Assembly: GCF_026341275.1 (NCBI RefSeq)
Contig: NZ_JAIFZO010000002.1
Coordinates: 880,361-944,360 of the forward strand
Length of the DNA: 64,000 bases
From: Streptomyces ortus
Lineage (GTDB): Bacteria; Actinomycetota; Actinomycetes; Streptomycetales; Streptomycetaceae
Reading direction: 5' to 3'
How positions within the stretch are numbered: position 1 is the first letter of the stretch; every line of letters starts with the position of its first letter. Shown one piece after another: positions 1-8,072 of this stretch. A program made the position numbers and the translations under genes. The notes below the pieces were generated by a model, which was given only the letters and a program-made list of their open reading frames with translations, was not told where the DNA came from and made no database searches.

Positions 1-468
1 GACCGTCCCCCAGACGCCCTCGACGAGGACGAGCCGCCCGCCGGGGCGCAGCAGCCCGCGCCAGTGCCGCAGGGCGCGGCCGGGCTCGGGCAGTGTCCAG
101 AGCACGTGGCGGACCAGGACGACGTCGAACCGCTGCTCCCCGACGGGCGGGGCCGCCGCGTCACCGACCAGGAAGGCGGCGTCTCGTCCGGCCAGTTTGG
201 CGCGGGCCAGGCCGACCATGCGGGGCGAGAGGTCGACGCCGGTGACCCGGTGCCGCGCCTCGGACGCGAGGAGCGACAGGCTGCCCGTGCCGCAGCCCAG
301 ATCGAGCACGTCGGAGGGGCCGCGGGGCAGCCAGCCGCGCAGTCTGGCCGCCCAGGTCTCGCGCACGGCGGGATCCCGCAGTCCGTGGTCCGGCTCGTCG
401 TCGAAGGTGTCGGCCGCCACGTCCCAGTCGACGCCGGACCGCTCTTCACCAGTGCTGTTACTCGTCAT
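1..468 (-). CDS. class I SAM-dependent methyltransferase, 3' end cut by window edge
   Basis: The reading frame runs from an ATG at 468 to the window edge without a stop, giving 156 residues of an incomplete protein. SAM-binding motif I (DLGCGTGSLSLL) lies near residue 56 and the acidic post-I strand reads GVDLSPRM, so this is a Rossmann-fold class I methyltransferase of the Methyltransf_11/25 kind. Further motifs (VLVRHVLWTLPEPG and LLRPGGRLVLVEG) follow. The substrate cannot be inferred: these small soluble enzymes act on metabolites, cofactors or natural products. The gene is divergent from the small gene at 715. The C-terminal substrate-binding part lies outside the window. Confidence 0.88.
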   Translation of the reverse strand, partial: MTSNSTGEERSGVDWDVAADTFDDEPDHGLRDPAVRETWAARLRGWLPRGPSDVLDLGCGTGSLSLLASEARHRVTGVDLSPRMVGLARAKLAGRDAAFLVGDAAAPPVGEQRFDVVLVRHVLWTLPEPGRALRHWRGLLRPGGRLVLVEGVWGTV

Positions 469-714
469 GCACCCAGAGTGGCACCCACCACTGACAACGG
501 GGTCGGGGCCCGGGACAGAGCCCGCTGCGGAACCGCTGCGGACCCCACCCGGCCCCACCCTTCGTACAAACCGACAAGATGTCCGACATGTGGACTCATT
601 GATGAAACGTGACAGCCGCCACTGACAAGTGGCCGCCGATGAGTCACCCTCCCGGAAATGGTCTGTCCCCGTGAAAGCGCGGTACTCGGCAGACCAGCCG
701 CAAGGGAGGCCCCT

Positions 715-849
715 GTGCGCCGTGTGACCCTGCAGAAGCCCTTGAAGAAGTCGGACTCCCGTCGTGTACCGGAGGAGGCCGGCCAGCGCCCGGCCGAGCG
801 TCCGGAAATCCGGAAGGACATCCGCCGCACCTGGTGGCCGGACGGATGA
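715..849 (+). CDS. small basic protein of 44 residues, unknown function
   Basis: A GTG at 715 is preceded by a good ribosome site (GGGAGG at 704-709, five bases away) and opens a 44-codon frame ending in TGA at 849. The product is hydrophilic and rich in Arg, Lys and Glu, and ends RRTWWPDG. It has no signal peptide, membrane segment or recognised domain. The in-frame GTG at 658 lacks a comparable ribosome site, so the shorter start is preferred. The ribosome site, intergenic position and strongly charged composition suggest a real small gene. No homologue is recognised with certainty and the function is unknown. Confidence 0.45.
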   Translation: MRRVTLQKPLKKSDSRRVPEEAGQRPAERPEIRKDIRRTWWPDG

Positions 850-1029
850 GCGCCCCCGGGCCCCCGGCCCCGATACCTACCTGAGCCCAGTCTCAGCACT
901 CCCTTAACGGCACCATAAGGATCGCCTTCACCCGCTCCCAGCAGGCGATTTTGCGGTTTCGAGGGGCTAGCTTGCTGATCGCCCCCAGGCATCACAGGCA
1001 CCCCCCAGATCCGTTTCGAGGAGTACCCC

Positions 1030-2079
1030 ATGCCCGCTCGCCCCCAGGCCGCCGCCGCCCGTATCGCCACGGTCGTCGCGGTCGGCGTCGCCCCGCTCGC
1101 CCTGACCGCGCTCGCCGCCGCTCCCGCCGCCGCCCACGGCTCGATGACGGACCCGGTGAGCCGGGTCGCGGCCTGCTTCGCGGAAGGTCCGGAGAGCCCG
1201 AGGTCCGCGGCCTGCAAGGCGGCGGTCGCAGCCGGCGGCACCCAGGCGCTCTACGACTGGAACGGCGTCAACATCGCCAACGCGGCCGGGAAGTCGAAGC
1301 AGATCATCCCCGACGGGAAGCTGTGCAGCGCCGCCAACGACAAGTTCAAGGGCCTCGACCTGGCCCGCGCCGACTGGCCGGCCACTCGGCTCACCTCGGG
1401 CAACCGCACCTTCCGCTACAAGGGGACCGCCCCGCACAGGGGCTCGTTCGAGCTGTACGTCACCAAGGACGGCTACGACCCGGCGAAGCCGCTGAAGTGG
1501 TCGGACCTGGAGTCGAAGCCGTTCCTCAAGGTCACCGACCCGAAGCTGGAGAACGGCGACTACGTCTTCAGCGGGGTCGTCCCGGTCAAGTCCGGCCGCC
1601 ATCTCATCTACTCGATCTGGCAGCGCTCCGATTCCCCCGAGGCCTTCTACACCTGCTCGGACGTCGTCTTCGGCGAGGGCGGCGCGGGCGCGGAGGCCTC
1701 CGCGGCCCCGGCCGCGTCGGCGCCGTCCGACGAGGAGATCGTGGACGGCGCGGGCAAGTCGTCCGTGGAGCACGGGGGCCACGGCGACGACGACCCGAAG
1801 ACCCAGGCCTCGGTCACGGCCGCCGCGGGCACGAAGTCGGACCCGGACTCCGGAACCGACGGCGGCACCGAGGCCCAGAAGACGGCCGGAGCCGCCGCCG
1901 AGGCCGAGGACGGGTCCGGGTCCGGCGCCGAACCCGCCGGTGCGTCGGCGAACCTCGCCGAGACCGGTGGGTCCGACTCGACCGCGTACCTCGCCGTGGG
2001 TGGGGCGGCGGCGCTGGCGGTCGGCGCGGCGGCGATGTTCGCGTCCGTTCGCCGGCGGACGGGCGGCGCCCGCCGGTAG
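1030..2079 (+). CDS. AA10 lytic polysaccharide monooxygenase with LAxTG wall-sorting tail
   Basis: This is a secreted copper enzyme of family AA10 that oxidatively cleaves chitin or cellulose. Residues 1-35 are a signal peptide ending PAAA, and His36 becomes the mature N-terminus (AHGSMTDPVSR), the first ligand of the copper histidine brace. His191 (SGRHLIYSIWQRS) is the second ligand, and Phe in EAFYTCSD is the usual axial residue. The catalytic domain ends near residue 215. A 90-residue Ala/Glu/Ser/Asp linker follows, then LAETG at 309-313, a hydrophobic span and RRRTGGARR. That is a class E sortase LAxTG signal, so the mature enzyme should be covalently attached to peptidoglycan instead of being released. 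No separate carbohydrate-binding module is visible. The substrate is not determined by sequence alone. Confidence 0.9.
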   Translation: MPARPQAAAARIATVVAVGVAPLALTALAAAPAAAHGSMTDPVSRVAACFAEGPESPRSAACKAAVAAGGTQALYDWNGVNIANAAGKSKQIIPDGKLCSAANDKFKGLDLARADWPATRLTSGNRTFRYKGTAPHRGSFELYVTKDGYDPAKPLKWSDLESKPFLKVTDPKLENGDYVFSGVVPVKSGRHLIYSIWQRSDSPEAFYTCSDVVFGEGGAGAEASAAPAASAPSDEEIVDGAGKSSVEHGGHGDDDPKTQASVTAAAGTKSDPDSGTDGGTEAQKTAGAAAEAEDGSGSGAEPAGASANLAETGGSDSTAYLAVGGAAALAVGAAAMFASVRRRTGGARR

Positions 2080-2127
2080 GCGGGGACCACGCGTGCGGGT
2101 CGTACGGGCCGCACCCCCGTAGAAGGA

Positions 2128-3006
2128 TCAGCTGATCGCCGACAGGCAGGTCGTGGGGGTCGCACGGGACGGGTCCAGGGCGTTGGCCACCTCGTGGAAG
2201 GCGATGCGGTCGATGAGTCCGATCGCCACGTGCTCGGAGAGGTCGAGCGCGCACAGGTCCTGGATCAGGACGTTGCGTACGTTCGGGCCGTCGAGGAACT
2301 GCGAGCGGTAGGGCGTGACGACCCCGTCGTACCGGGTGGCGATGACCGTGTACCGGACACCCGGCACGGTGTCGCCGCCCGCGTTGAGCCGGGTGAGGAA
2401 GGCGGAGCCGGCCACCTGGTCGGTGAGCGCGGGGGCGGCCGACGACAGCACCTCGCCCGCGCCGGGGAAGGCCGTGACCAGCTTGGCCAGGCCGTTCAGG
2501 GTGGTGCCGTGGTTGTCGGGGGCGATACCGACGAGGGCGTTCACCTTGGCGGCGCCGCCGAGGAACTTCAGGTAGTGGCGTGGCATCAGCCCGCCCTGCG
2601 AGTGGCCGACGAGGTCCGCCTTCGCCGCCCCGGTCGCGGCGAGCACCTTGTCGACGAAGGTCTTCAGCTGCTCCGCCGACTTGTCGATGGGGCCGAGTCC
2701 GTGGACGAGCGGTACGCCGGGAAGCTGCCCGTAGTCGAGGGCGTAGACGCAGTAGTCGCGGTTGACCAGGTAGGGCGCGAGGCCCAGCCAGTTGTCGACG
2801 GAGTTGGCGAAGGTGCCGTGCACGAGGACGACCGGGCGCGGGTGGGCGGCGGACGGTTTGCAGGAGTAGTCGTTCCAGCCGCTGCTGGTCGCGGTGGCGG
2901 CCCGGTCGGGGGCGGCGGCGGTGGCCGTGGTGGCGGGGACGATCGCGGCCACCGCGGTCAGCAGCAGCGCCGACAGGGGTCTGAGCAGGTGTTTCCAGGG
3001 CAGCAT
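2128..3006 (-). CDS. secreted class 2 triacylglycerol lipase (alpha/beta hydrolase)
   Basis: Of 292 residues, the first 30 or so form a signal peptide, so the product is exported. The oxyanion-hole motif VLVHGTFANS lies near residue 60 and the nucleophile elbow GHSQGG has Ser136. An Asp in ATRYDGVVTPY and a His in DLSEHVAIGL are plausible triad partners. The arrangement is that of the lipase class 2/EstA family, which hydrolyses triglycerides or long-chain esters outside the cell. The ATG at 3006 has the ribosome site AAGGAG in front. Two TTAC-N6-GTA(A/G) dyads lie 85-125 bases upstream and probably bind a regulator. The gene is convergent with the LPMO, 48 bases apart. Confidence 0.9.
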   Translation of the reverse strand: MLPWKHLLRPLSALLLTAVAAIVPATTATAAAPDRAATATSSGWNDYSCKPSAAHPRPVVLVHGTFANSVDNWLGLAPYLVNRDYCVYALDYGQLPGVPLVHGLGPIDKSAEQLKTFVDKVLAATGAAKADLVGHSQGGLMPRHYLKFLGGAAKVNALVGIAPDNHGTTLNGLAKLVTAFPGAGEVLSSAAPALTDQVAGSAFLTRLNAGGDTVPGVRYTVIATRYDGVVTPYRSQFLDGPNVRNVLIQDLCALDLSEHVAIGLIDRIAFHEVANALDPSRATPTTCLSAIS

Positions 3007-3313
3007 CGGGTGATCTCCTTGCGGCTCAAGGGAGTGACGAGGCCTGACGCCCTGTGATCCGGATCACGAGGATGCTGTTCTTTTTTCAAGTTACGAGTGA
3101 GTAGTAAAGGTGGGAAGTTACGCGTCAGTAAAAACTTCCAGTGGTAGTCGGGGGTACTGACACGTGTCGTTGAACCGTCACCGGGCGGGCCTGAGGGGAC
3201 CGTAGAGGGCAAGGCAGGGCAAAGGGGCGCGCAACGCCCGGTTTTCACCCTCCTCGATTAGTTCGACCCACCTGATCGAGGGGCGGCCGGAAGGCCCCCG
3301 CCCCCGCGGAGCG
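3007..3313. other. intergenic region between lipase start and Y-family gene end
   Basis: This 307-base gap holds the lipase promoter region (the AT-rich 3061-3140 block with the dyads described separately). From 3180 to 3313 lie GC-rich sequences downstream of the ImuB-like gene. A short inverted repeat around 3160-3172 (TGACACGTGTC) is visible. No credible gene is seen here. Confidence 0.5.
3091..3131. promoter_or_regulatory. pair of TTAC-N6-GTAR dyads upstream of the lipase
   Basis: Two related 14-base imperfect palindromes occur at 3091-3104 (TTACGAGTGAGTAG) and 3118-3131 (TTACGCGTCAGTAA), 27 bases from centre to centre. Each lies inside a longer direct repeat beginning AAGTTACG. Their position 85-125 bases upstream of the lipase start, in an unusually AT-rich stretch for this genome, suggests operators for a dimeric repressor, for example of the TetR family. 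The regulator is not identified. Confidence 0.4.
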
Positions 3314-4288
3314 TCACGCGGCCAGCGCGCCCGGCACCACCGCCCCCGCCCCGAACTTCTCCCGCACCCGGTCCGCCACCTCCTCAAGACGCCGCACCTT
3401 CTCGTCCACCGGATCGAACGTGAGCTGATGGGAGGCCCGGTCGGCGGGGTCGAGCCCCTCGGCCCGCAGAGCCACGCCACGGACGCGGGCCCGCTGCAGA
3501 CCGAGCGCCTCGTACATGCGGTACGCGGCGTCGGTGAGCGCGGAGGAGTGGGCGGTCGGTTCGGGGAGCGTCCGGCTGCGGGTCGTCGTGGACCGGTCGG
3601 TGTAGCGGACGGTGAGGGTGAGGGTGCGGCACACCTTCTCCAGGGCGCGCAGCCGCGAGCCCAGTTCCCCGGCGGCCGAGAGCAGCGCGCGCCGGTGCTG
3701 CGCCGGGTCCAACTCGTCGCGGGGGAAGGACCGTTCGGTGGCGAGCGACCGGGAGACGGCGTTCGGTACGACCCGGCCGCGGTCGATGCCCCGCGCCTTC
3801 TCGTGCAGTTCGCGGCCGGTACGGGCACCGGTGAGCCGCTGCAGCGTGGACAGCGGCGCGGCGGCCACCTTGCCGATGCTGTCCAGGCCGTACTCGCACA
3901 GGGTGCGGGCGGTGGCCGTGCCGACGCCGGGCAGCGCCCGCACGGGCCGCTCCGCCAGGAACTCCGTGAGGGCGCCGGGGTCCGCGGGGACCACCCGGAT
4001 CTCCCCCGGGGCGGCTTCCCGCAGGGCCATCCGCGCGAACATCGGGCCGGGTCCCGCCCCGATGGCGCAGTCGACGCCGTGCCAGGCGAGCGCCCGTACC
4101 CGGATCAGCGAGGCCAGTTCCACGACGTCCCGCCGGAAGTACCGCCCGGCGCCCCGCAGATCGGCCAGCGCCCCGTCGGGCGGCAGCGCCTCGACGACCG
4201 GGGTGAACTCCTCCAAGGTGCCGAGGAGCCCGGGCAGGGCGGCCTCGTACATCGGCGGCAGCTGGAAACGTACGCAGAGGATCGTCAT
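3314..4288 (-). CDS. ImuB-like Y-family polymerase homologue, catalytically degenerate and lacking fingers
   Basis: The 324-residue product aligns with DinB/ImuB proteins only in part. The start ILCVRF corresponds to the first palm strand that normally carries the catalytic Asp, but Arg replaces it. The sequence then jumps to EEFTPVVEALPPDGALADL (residues 26-44), the place of the catalytic SIDE motif, which here reads PPDG, so the metal-binding Glu is lost. The roughly 80-residue fingers region between these is missing. The helix-hairpin-helix (LPGVGTATARTL) and the little-finger domain are intact. The ATG at 4288 has ribosome site GGGGAG and overlaps the dnaE2 stop as ATGA. By analogy with mycobacterial ImuB, it probably acts as a non-catalytic adaptor for DnaE2. 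It also lacks the long C-terminal tail of mycobacterial ImuB. Confidence 0.82.
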   Translation of the reverse strand: MTILCVRFQLPPMYEAALPGLLGTLEEFTPVVEALPPDGALADLRGAGRYFRRDVVELASLIRVRALAWHGVDCAIGAGPGPMFARMALREAAPGEIRVVPADPGALTEFLAERPVRALPGVGTATARTLCEYGLDSIGKVAAAPLSTLQRLTGARTGRELHEKARGIDRGRVVPNAVSRSLATERSFPRDELDPAQHRRALLSAAGELGSRLRALEKVCRTLTLTVRYTDRSTTTRSRTLPEPTAHSSALTDAAYRMYEALGLQRARVRGVALRAEGLDPADRASHQLTFDPVDEKVRRLEEVADRVREKFGAGAVVPGALAA

Positions 4289-7200
4289 CCCGCACTCCCC
4301 GGGCTCTGGTGCCACAGTTTCTTTCCGCTCGCGGATCCCTCGCCCGCCGGGCGCAGATCCGCCCACGGATGCATTTCGAATCCCGTGGGCAACTGGATGC
4401 GCCGGCCGACCGCCGGATCTCCCGACCCCCGGGAACCGGCCTCGACCCCGGGGCCGGCCCCGGCTTCGGCTCCGGGCCCGCCCTCGGGCCCGCCCTGCGG
4501 TCGCGGCGGTTCGGCCAGTCTCGTCGCCACTCCGTCCAGTCCTTCCTCGTGTCGCAGTTCCGCCAGGTCGGCGAGGTTCCAGGCCGCCTCCCCGACCACG
4601 CTGAGGCTGCGCGGGCCGCGCCGCTGCACCACCCCGCGGACGAGCAGGAGCCAGGAGTGGAAGACGGTGTGCGCGCACGTGTCGTGGGAGTCGTCGAAGA
4701 AGGCGAGGTCGAGCAGGCCCGTACCGTCGTCCAGGGTGGTGAAGATGACCCGCCGGCCGGAGCGGATCGGCGGGGTCTGGGTGGCCGCCTTGGCGCCCGC
4801 GACCAGCACCGTCTCACCGTGTTCGGCCGCCCGCAGCCGACGTGCCGTGACGACGCCCAGTTCGTCCAGGAACTCCCGGTGGTCGTCCATCAGATTGCGT
4901 GAGGCGTCCATGGAGAGCACGCCCAGCTCGGCGCTGAGCCGTTCCGCCGAGGAGAGGTCGGGCAGCCCGGCCGACGCGGTCTCCTGGCCTCCGGTCAGCG
5001 GGAGTTGGGACCCACCGGCGCCACCGGCACCGCGGGCGCCCCGGTGCAGCTCCGTCAAGTGCAGTTGCAGATCACGGCGGTTGGCGCCGAAGGTGTCCAA
5101 CGCACCGACCTGCGCGAGCCGTCCGGCCAGCGGACGGCTCGGCCGGGCCCGTTCCCAGAAGTCGAGCAGCGAGGCGTACGGCTGCCCCTGCTCGATCCGG
5201 GCCGCCTCGGCCTCGCTGATCCCGTGCACGTCGGAGAGCGCGAGCCGCACCCCCCAGGTCCCTCCTGAGTCCCGCGATTCTCCGGGTGATTCAGACACCA
5301 GTTCGATACTGTGTGCGACCGACGACCGGTTCACGTCCAGCGGCAGAATCGGCACCCCCCGCCGTCGCGCGTCCGCGAGCAGCAGACGCTTGGGGTACAT
5401 CCCGGGATCGTGGGTGAGCAGCCCCGCGTAGAAGGCGGCCGGGTGGTGCGCCTTCAGCCACGCCGACTGATAGGTCGGCACGGCGAACGCGACCGCGTGC
5501 GCCTTGCAGAAGCCGTACGCCCCGAAGGCCTCGACGATCTCCCAGGTACGGGTGATCGTCTGCGCGTCGTACCCCCGCGAGGCCGCGTGCTGCGCGAACC
5601 AGAAGCGGATCCGGTCCTGCGACCCGGGGTCGGACAGCCCGCGCCGCACCCGGTCCGCCTCGCCCCGTCCGCAACCGGTCATGATGTCGACGATGTCGAT
5701 GACCTGCTCGTGGAAGACCACGACCCCGTACGTGCTCTTCAGCGGCTTCTCCAGGTCGGGGTGCGGGTAGCGGACCGGCGCGCGGCCGTGCCGCGCCTCG
5801 ATGAACGGCCGCACCATGTCGGCCGCGACCGGCCCGGGGCGGAAGAGGGAGATGTCGACGACGAGGTCGTGGAAGGTCGAGGGCTGGAGCCTGCCGACCA
5901 GGTCGCGCTGGCCCGGCGACTCGATCTGGAAGCAGCCCAGCGTCTCCGTGGACCGGATGAGCCGGTACGTCTCGGGGTCGCCCTCCTCGACGGCGACGGC
6001 GTCCAGGTCGACGCGGTCGCCCGTCGCCCGCTCCACCTCGGTCACCGCGTGCGCCATCGCGGACTGCATCCGCACGCCCAGCACGTCGAGTTTGAGCAGC
6101 CCGAGGTCCTCGACGTCCTCCTTGTCGAACTGCGACATGGGGAGCCCTTCGCCACTGGTCGGCACGACCGGCGTACGGGCGAGGAGCGAGGCGTCGGAGA
6201 GGAGGACCCCGCACGGGTGCATGGCGACGCCGCGCGGCAGGGCGTCCAGTGACTCCACCAGTTCCCACAACCGTCCGTACGTCACCCCGTTGCGCGCGGA
6301 CTCCTCGGCCAGGGAACGCAGTTCGGGCAGTTCCGCCAGCGCGGCGCGGGCGTCGCGGGCGCGGATGTGCGGGAAGGACTTGGCGATACGGTCGATGTCG
6401 GCCGGATCCATGGACAGGGCCGCGCCGACGTCCCGTACCGCGTGCCGCACCCGGTACGTCTCCGGCATCGACACCGTGGCGACCCGCTCGGTGCCGAACC
6501 GGCCGATGATCGCGCGGTAGACCTCGATGCGGCGCGCGGACTCCACGTCGATGTCGATGTCGGGCAGGACCGCGCGGCGCTTGGACAGGAAGCGCTCCAT
6601 CAGCAGTCCGTGTTCGACGGGGTCGGCGTGCGCGATGCCGATGAGGTGGTTGACGAGCGAGCCCGCCCCGGAGCCGCGCGCGGCGACCCGGATGCCCATC
6701 CCCTTCACGTCGTCCACGACCTGAGCGACCGTCAGGAAGTAGGAGGCGAAGTGGTGGTGGGCGATGATGTCCAGCTCGCGGTGCATCCGCTCCCAGTACT
6801 CGCGCGCCCGGGAGGAGCGGTCGTGTCCGAGCCGCACCATTCCCGCCGCCGCGCGTGAGGCCAGTACGCGCTGCGCGGTGCGGCGCCCGGCGCCGACGAG
6901 GTGCGCCTCGGGAAAGTGCACGGCACCGATGCCGAGGTCGCCCTCCGGGTCGACCCGGCACTCGTCGGCGGTGGCCCGGGTCTGTTCGAGCAGCCGGTGG
7001 GCGGTGTCGCGGCGGTAGCCGGCGGCCTCGACGACCCGTTCGGCGGCGGCGAGCATGGCTCCCCCGCCCTTGAGCCAGGCCTCTCCGCTGTCCAGCTCCT
7101 TGCGGGGGTCGACGGGGACCAGCAGGCGGGCGGCGTCCAGCACGTCGGCGACCGGGCCCATGCCGGGGTCGGCGTACCGGACGGCGTTGGTGAGCACCGG

Positions 7201-7896
7201 CCGCACCCGCTGCTCGGCGGCGAAGCCGACGGTACGGGCGGCCAGCCGCAGGGAGCCGGGCCCGGTGCCCTCGCGTCCGTGCCAGACCGCTTCCAGCCGC
7301 AGGGCGCCGCCGTACACCTCCCGCCAGGGCGCGAGCAGTGCCGCGGCGCGGTCGGGCCGTCCCGCGGTGAGCGCGCGGCCGACGTCGGAGGACGGGCCGA
7401 GCAGCACGGTCAGCCCCTCGGCATGGTTCGCCGCCCGGGGCAGCAGCGGCCGTCCCTCCCCCGCATGTGCCGCAGTAACGATTCTGCAGAGGTCGGCCCA
7501 GCCCTTCGCACCGTCCCGGGCGAGAAAGGTCACGCGTGGTGTCGACTCATCGATGAAGGCACCGCCCCGTACGGGGGTACGGCGCCGCTCGCCCCGTACG
7601 GGCTCCGCGCCCGGCCTTCGCCCCGGCCCTCCGGCGGGTCCGCCGCCGAGCCCGGCCCCCGGTCCCGCGGAGGGCGCTTCGACCGCGAGGTCGACCCCGA
7701 ACAGCGGGCGTACGCCCACGCCCTTCGCCGCGCAGGCCTTCGCGAAGCGGACCGCGCCCGCGACGGTGTCCCGGTCGGTGAGCGCCAGCGCGTCCATGCC
7801 CCGCTCGGAGGCACGCTCGGCGAGCCGTTCCGGGTGGGAGCCCCCGTACCGCAGGGAGTACCCGGAGGCGGTGTGCAGATGCGTGAAGCCGGACAC
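4285..7896 (-). CDS. dnaE2: error-prone DNA polymerase DnaE2 (damage-inducible C-family polymerase)
   Basis: DnaE2 is the alpha-subunit-like polymerase used in translesion synthesis and SOS mutagenesis. The product (about 1200 residues) begins with a PHP domain (GFTHLHTASGYS; ALALTDRDT). The polymerase core carries the catalytic acidic motif PDIDIDVE near residue 455, then helix-hairpin-helix repeats, and a C-terminal OB fold (near VLVAGAKAATQT). A GTG at 7896, five bases after GGAGG, is chosen because the first in-frame ATG (7950) lies inside a LexA-like box and has no ribosome site. The gene overlaps the ImuB-like gene by four bases. The middle of the PHP domain contains a Gly/Pro/Arg-rich insert near residues 80-110. 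Confidence 0.93.
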   Translation of the reverse strand: MSGFTHLHTASGYSLRYGGSHPERLAERASERGMDALALTDRDTVAGAVRFAKACAAKGVGVRPLFGVDLAVEAPSAGPGAGLGGGPAGGPGRRPGAEPVRGERRRTPVRGGAFIDESTPRVTFLARDGAKGWADLCRIVTAAHAGEGRPLLPRAANHAEGLTVLLGPSSDVGRALTAGRPDRAAALLAPWREVYGGALRLEAVWHGREGTGPGSLRLAARTVGFAAEQRVRPVLTNAVRYADPGMGPVADVLDAARLLVPVDPRKELDSGEAWLKGGGAMLAAAERVVEAAGYRRDTAHRLLEQTRATADECRVDPEGDLGIGAVHFPEAHLVGAGRRTAQRVLASRAAAGMVRLGHDRSSRAREYWERMHRELDIIAHHHFASYFLTVAQVVDDVKGMGIRVAARGSGAGSLVNHLIGIAHADPVEHGLLMERFLSKRRAVLPDIDIDVESARRIEVYRAIIGRFGTERVATVSMPETYRVRHAVRDVGAALSMDPADIDRIAKSFPHIRARDARAALAELPELRSLAEESARNGVTYGRLWELVESLDALPRGVAMHPCGVLLSDASLLARTPVVPTSGEGLPMSQFDKEDVEDLGLLKLDVLGVRMQSAMAHAVTEVERATGDRVDLDAVAVEEGDPETYRLIRSTETLGCFQIESPGQRDLVGRLQPSTFHDLVVDISLFRPGPVAADMVRPFIEARHGRAPVRYPHPDLEKPLKSTYGVVVFHEQVIDIVDIMTGCGRGEADRVRRGLSDPGSQDRIRFWFAQHAASRGYDAQTITRTWEIVEAFGAYGFCKAHAVAFAVPTYQSAWLKAHHPAAFYAGLLTHDPGMYPKRLLLADARRRGVPILPLDVNRSSVAHSIELVSESPGESRDSGGTWGVRLALSDVHGISEAEAARIEQGQPYASLLDFWERARPSRPLAGRLAQVGALDTFGANRRDLQLHLTELHRGARGAGGAGGSQLPLTGGQETASAGLPDLSSAERLSAELGVLSMDASRNLMDDHREFLDELGVVTARRLRAAEHGETVLVAGAKAATQTPPIRSGRRVIFTTLDDGTGLLDLAFFDDSHDTCAHTVFHSWLLLVRGVVQRRGPRSLSVVGEAAWNLADLAELRHEEGLDGVATRLAEPPRPQGGPEGGPGAEAGAGPGVEAGSRGSGDPAVGRRIQLPTGFEMHPWADLRPAGEGSASGKKLWHQSPGSAG

Positions 7897-7942
7897 GCGC
7901 ACCTCCACCACCAGGGGCTTTCCCTCAGCCCTCGAACATTCC

Positions 7943-7957
7943 TCGAACATTAGTTCC
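7943..7957. promoter_or_regulatory. LexA-type SOS box 1
   Basis: TCGAACATTAGTTCC fits the Gram-positive LexA consensus CGAAC-N4-GTTCG except for one base in the right half. It lies 47-61 bases upstream of the chosen dnaE2 start, where a repressor would block a promoter. A second CGAACATT half-site at 7933-7940 precedes it. Confidence 0.65.
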
Positions 7958-7999
7958 CAAGTTCCTCATCTCCACCATAGACCATGTGCGGACCTCGCA

Positions 8000-8015
8000 T
8001 CGAACATCTGTACGA
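8000..8015. promoter_or_regulatory. LexA-type SOS box 2
   Basis: TCGAACATCTGTACGA matches CGAAC-N4-GTNCG with symmetrical outer bases. It lies about 105 bases upstream of dnaE2 and 58 bases upstream of the divergent membrane-protein gene at 8073, so it could act on either or both. Confidence 0.55.
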
Positions 8016-8072
8016 CATCCGTTCGGACCCCTCCCACCTGCACAAACGTCACGAACCCCGGACCGTGGGTAC

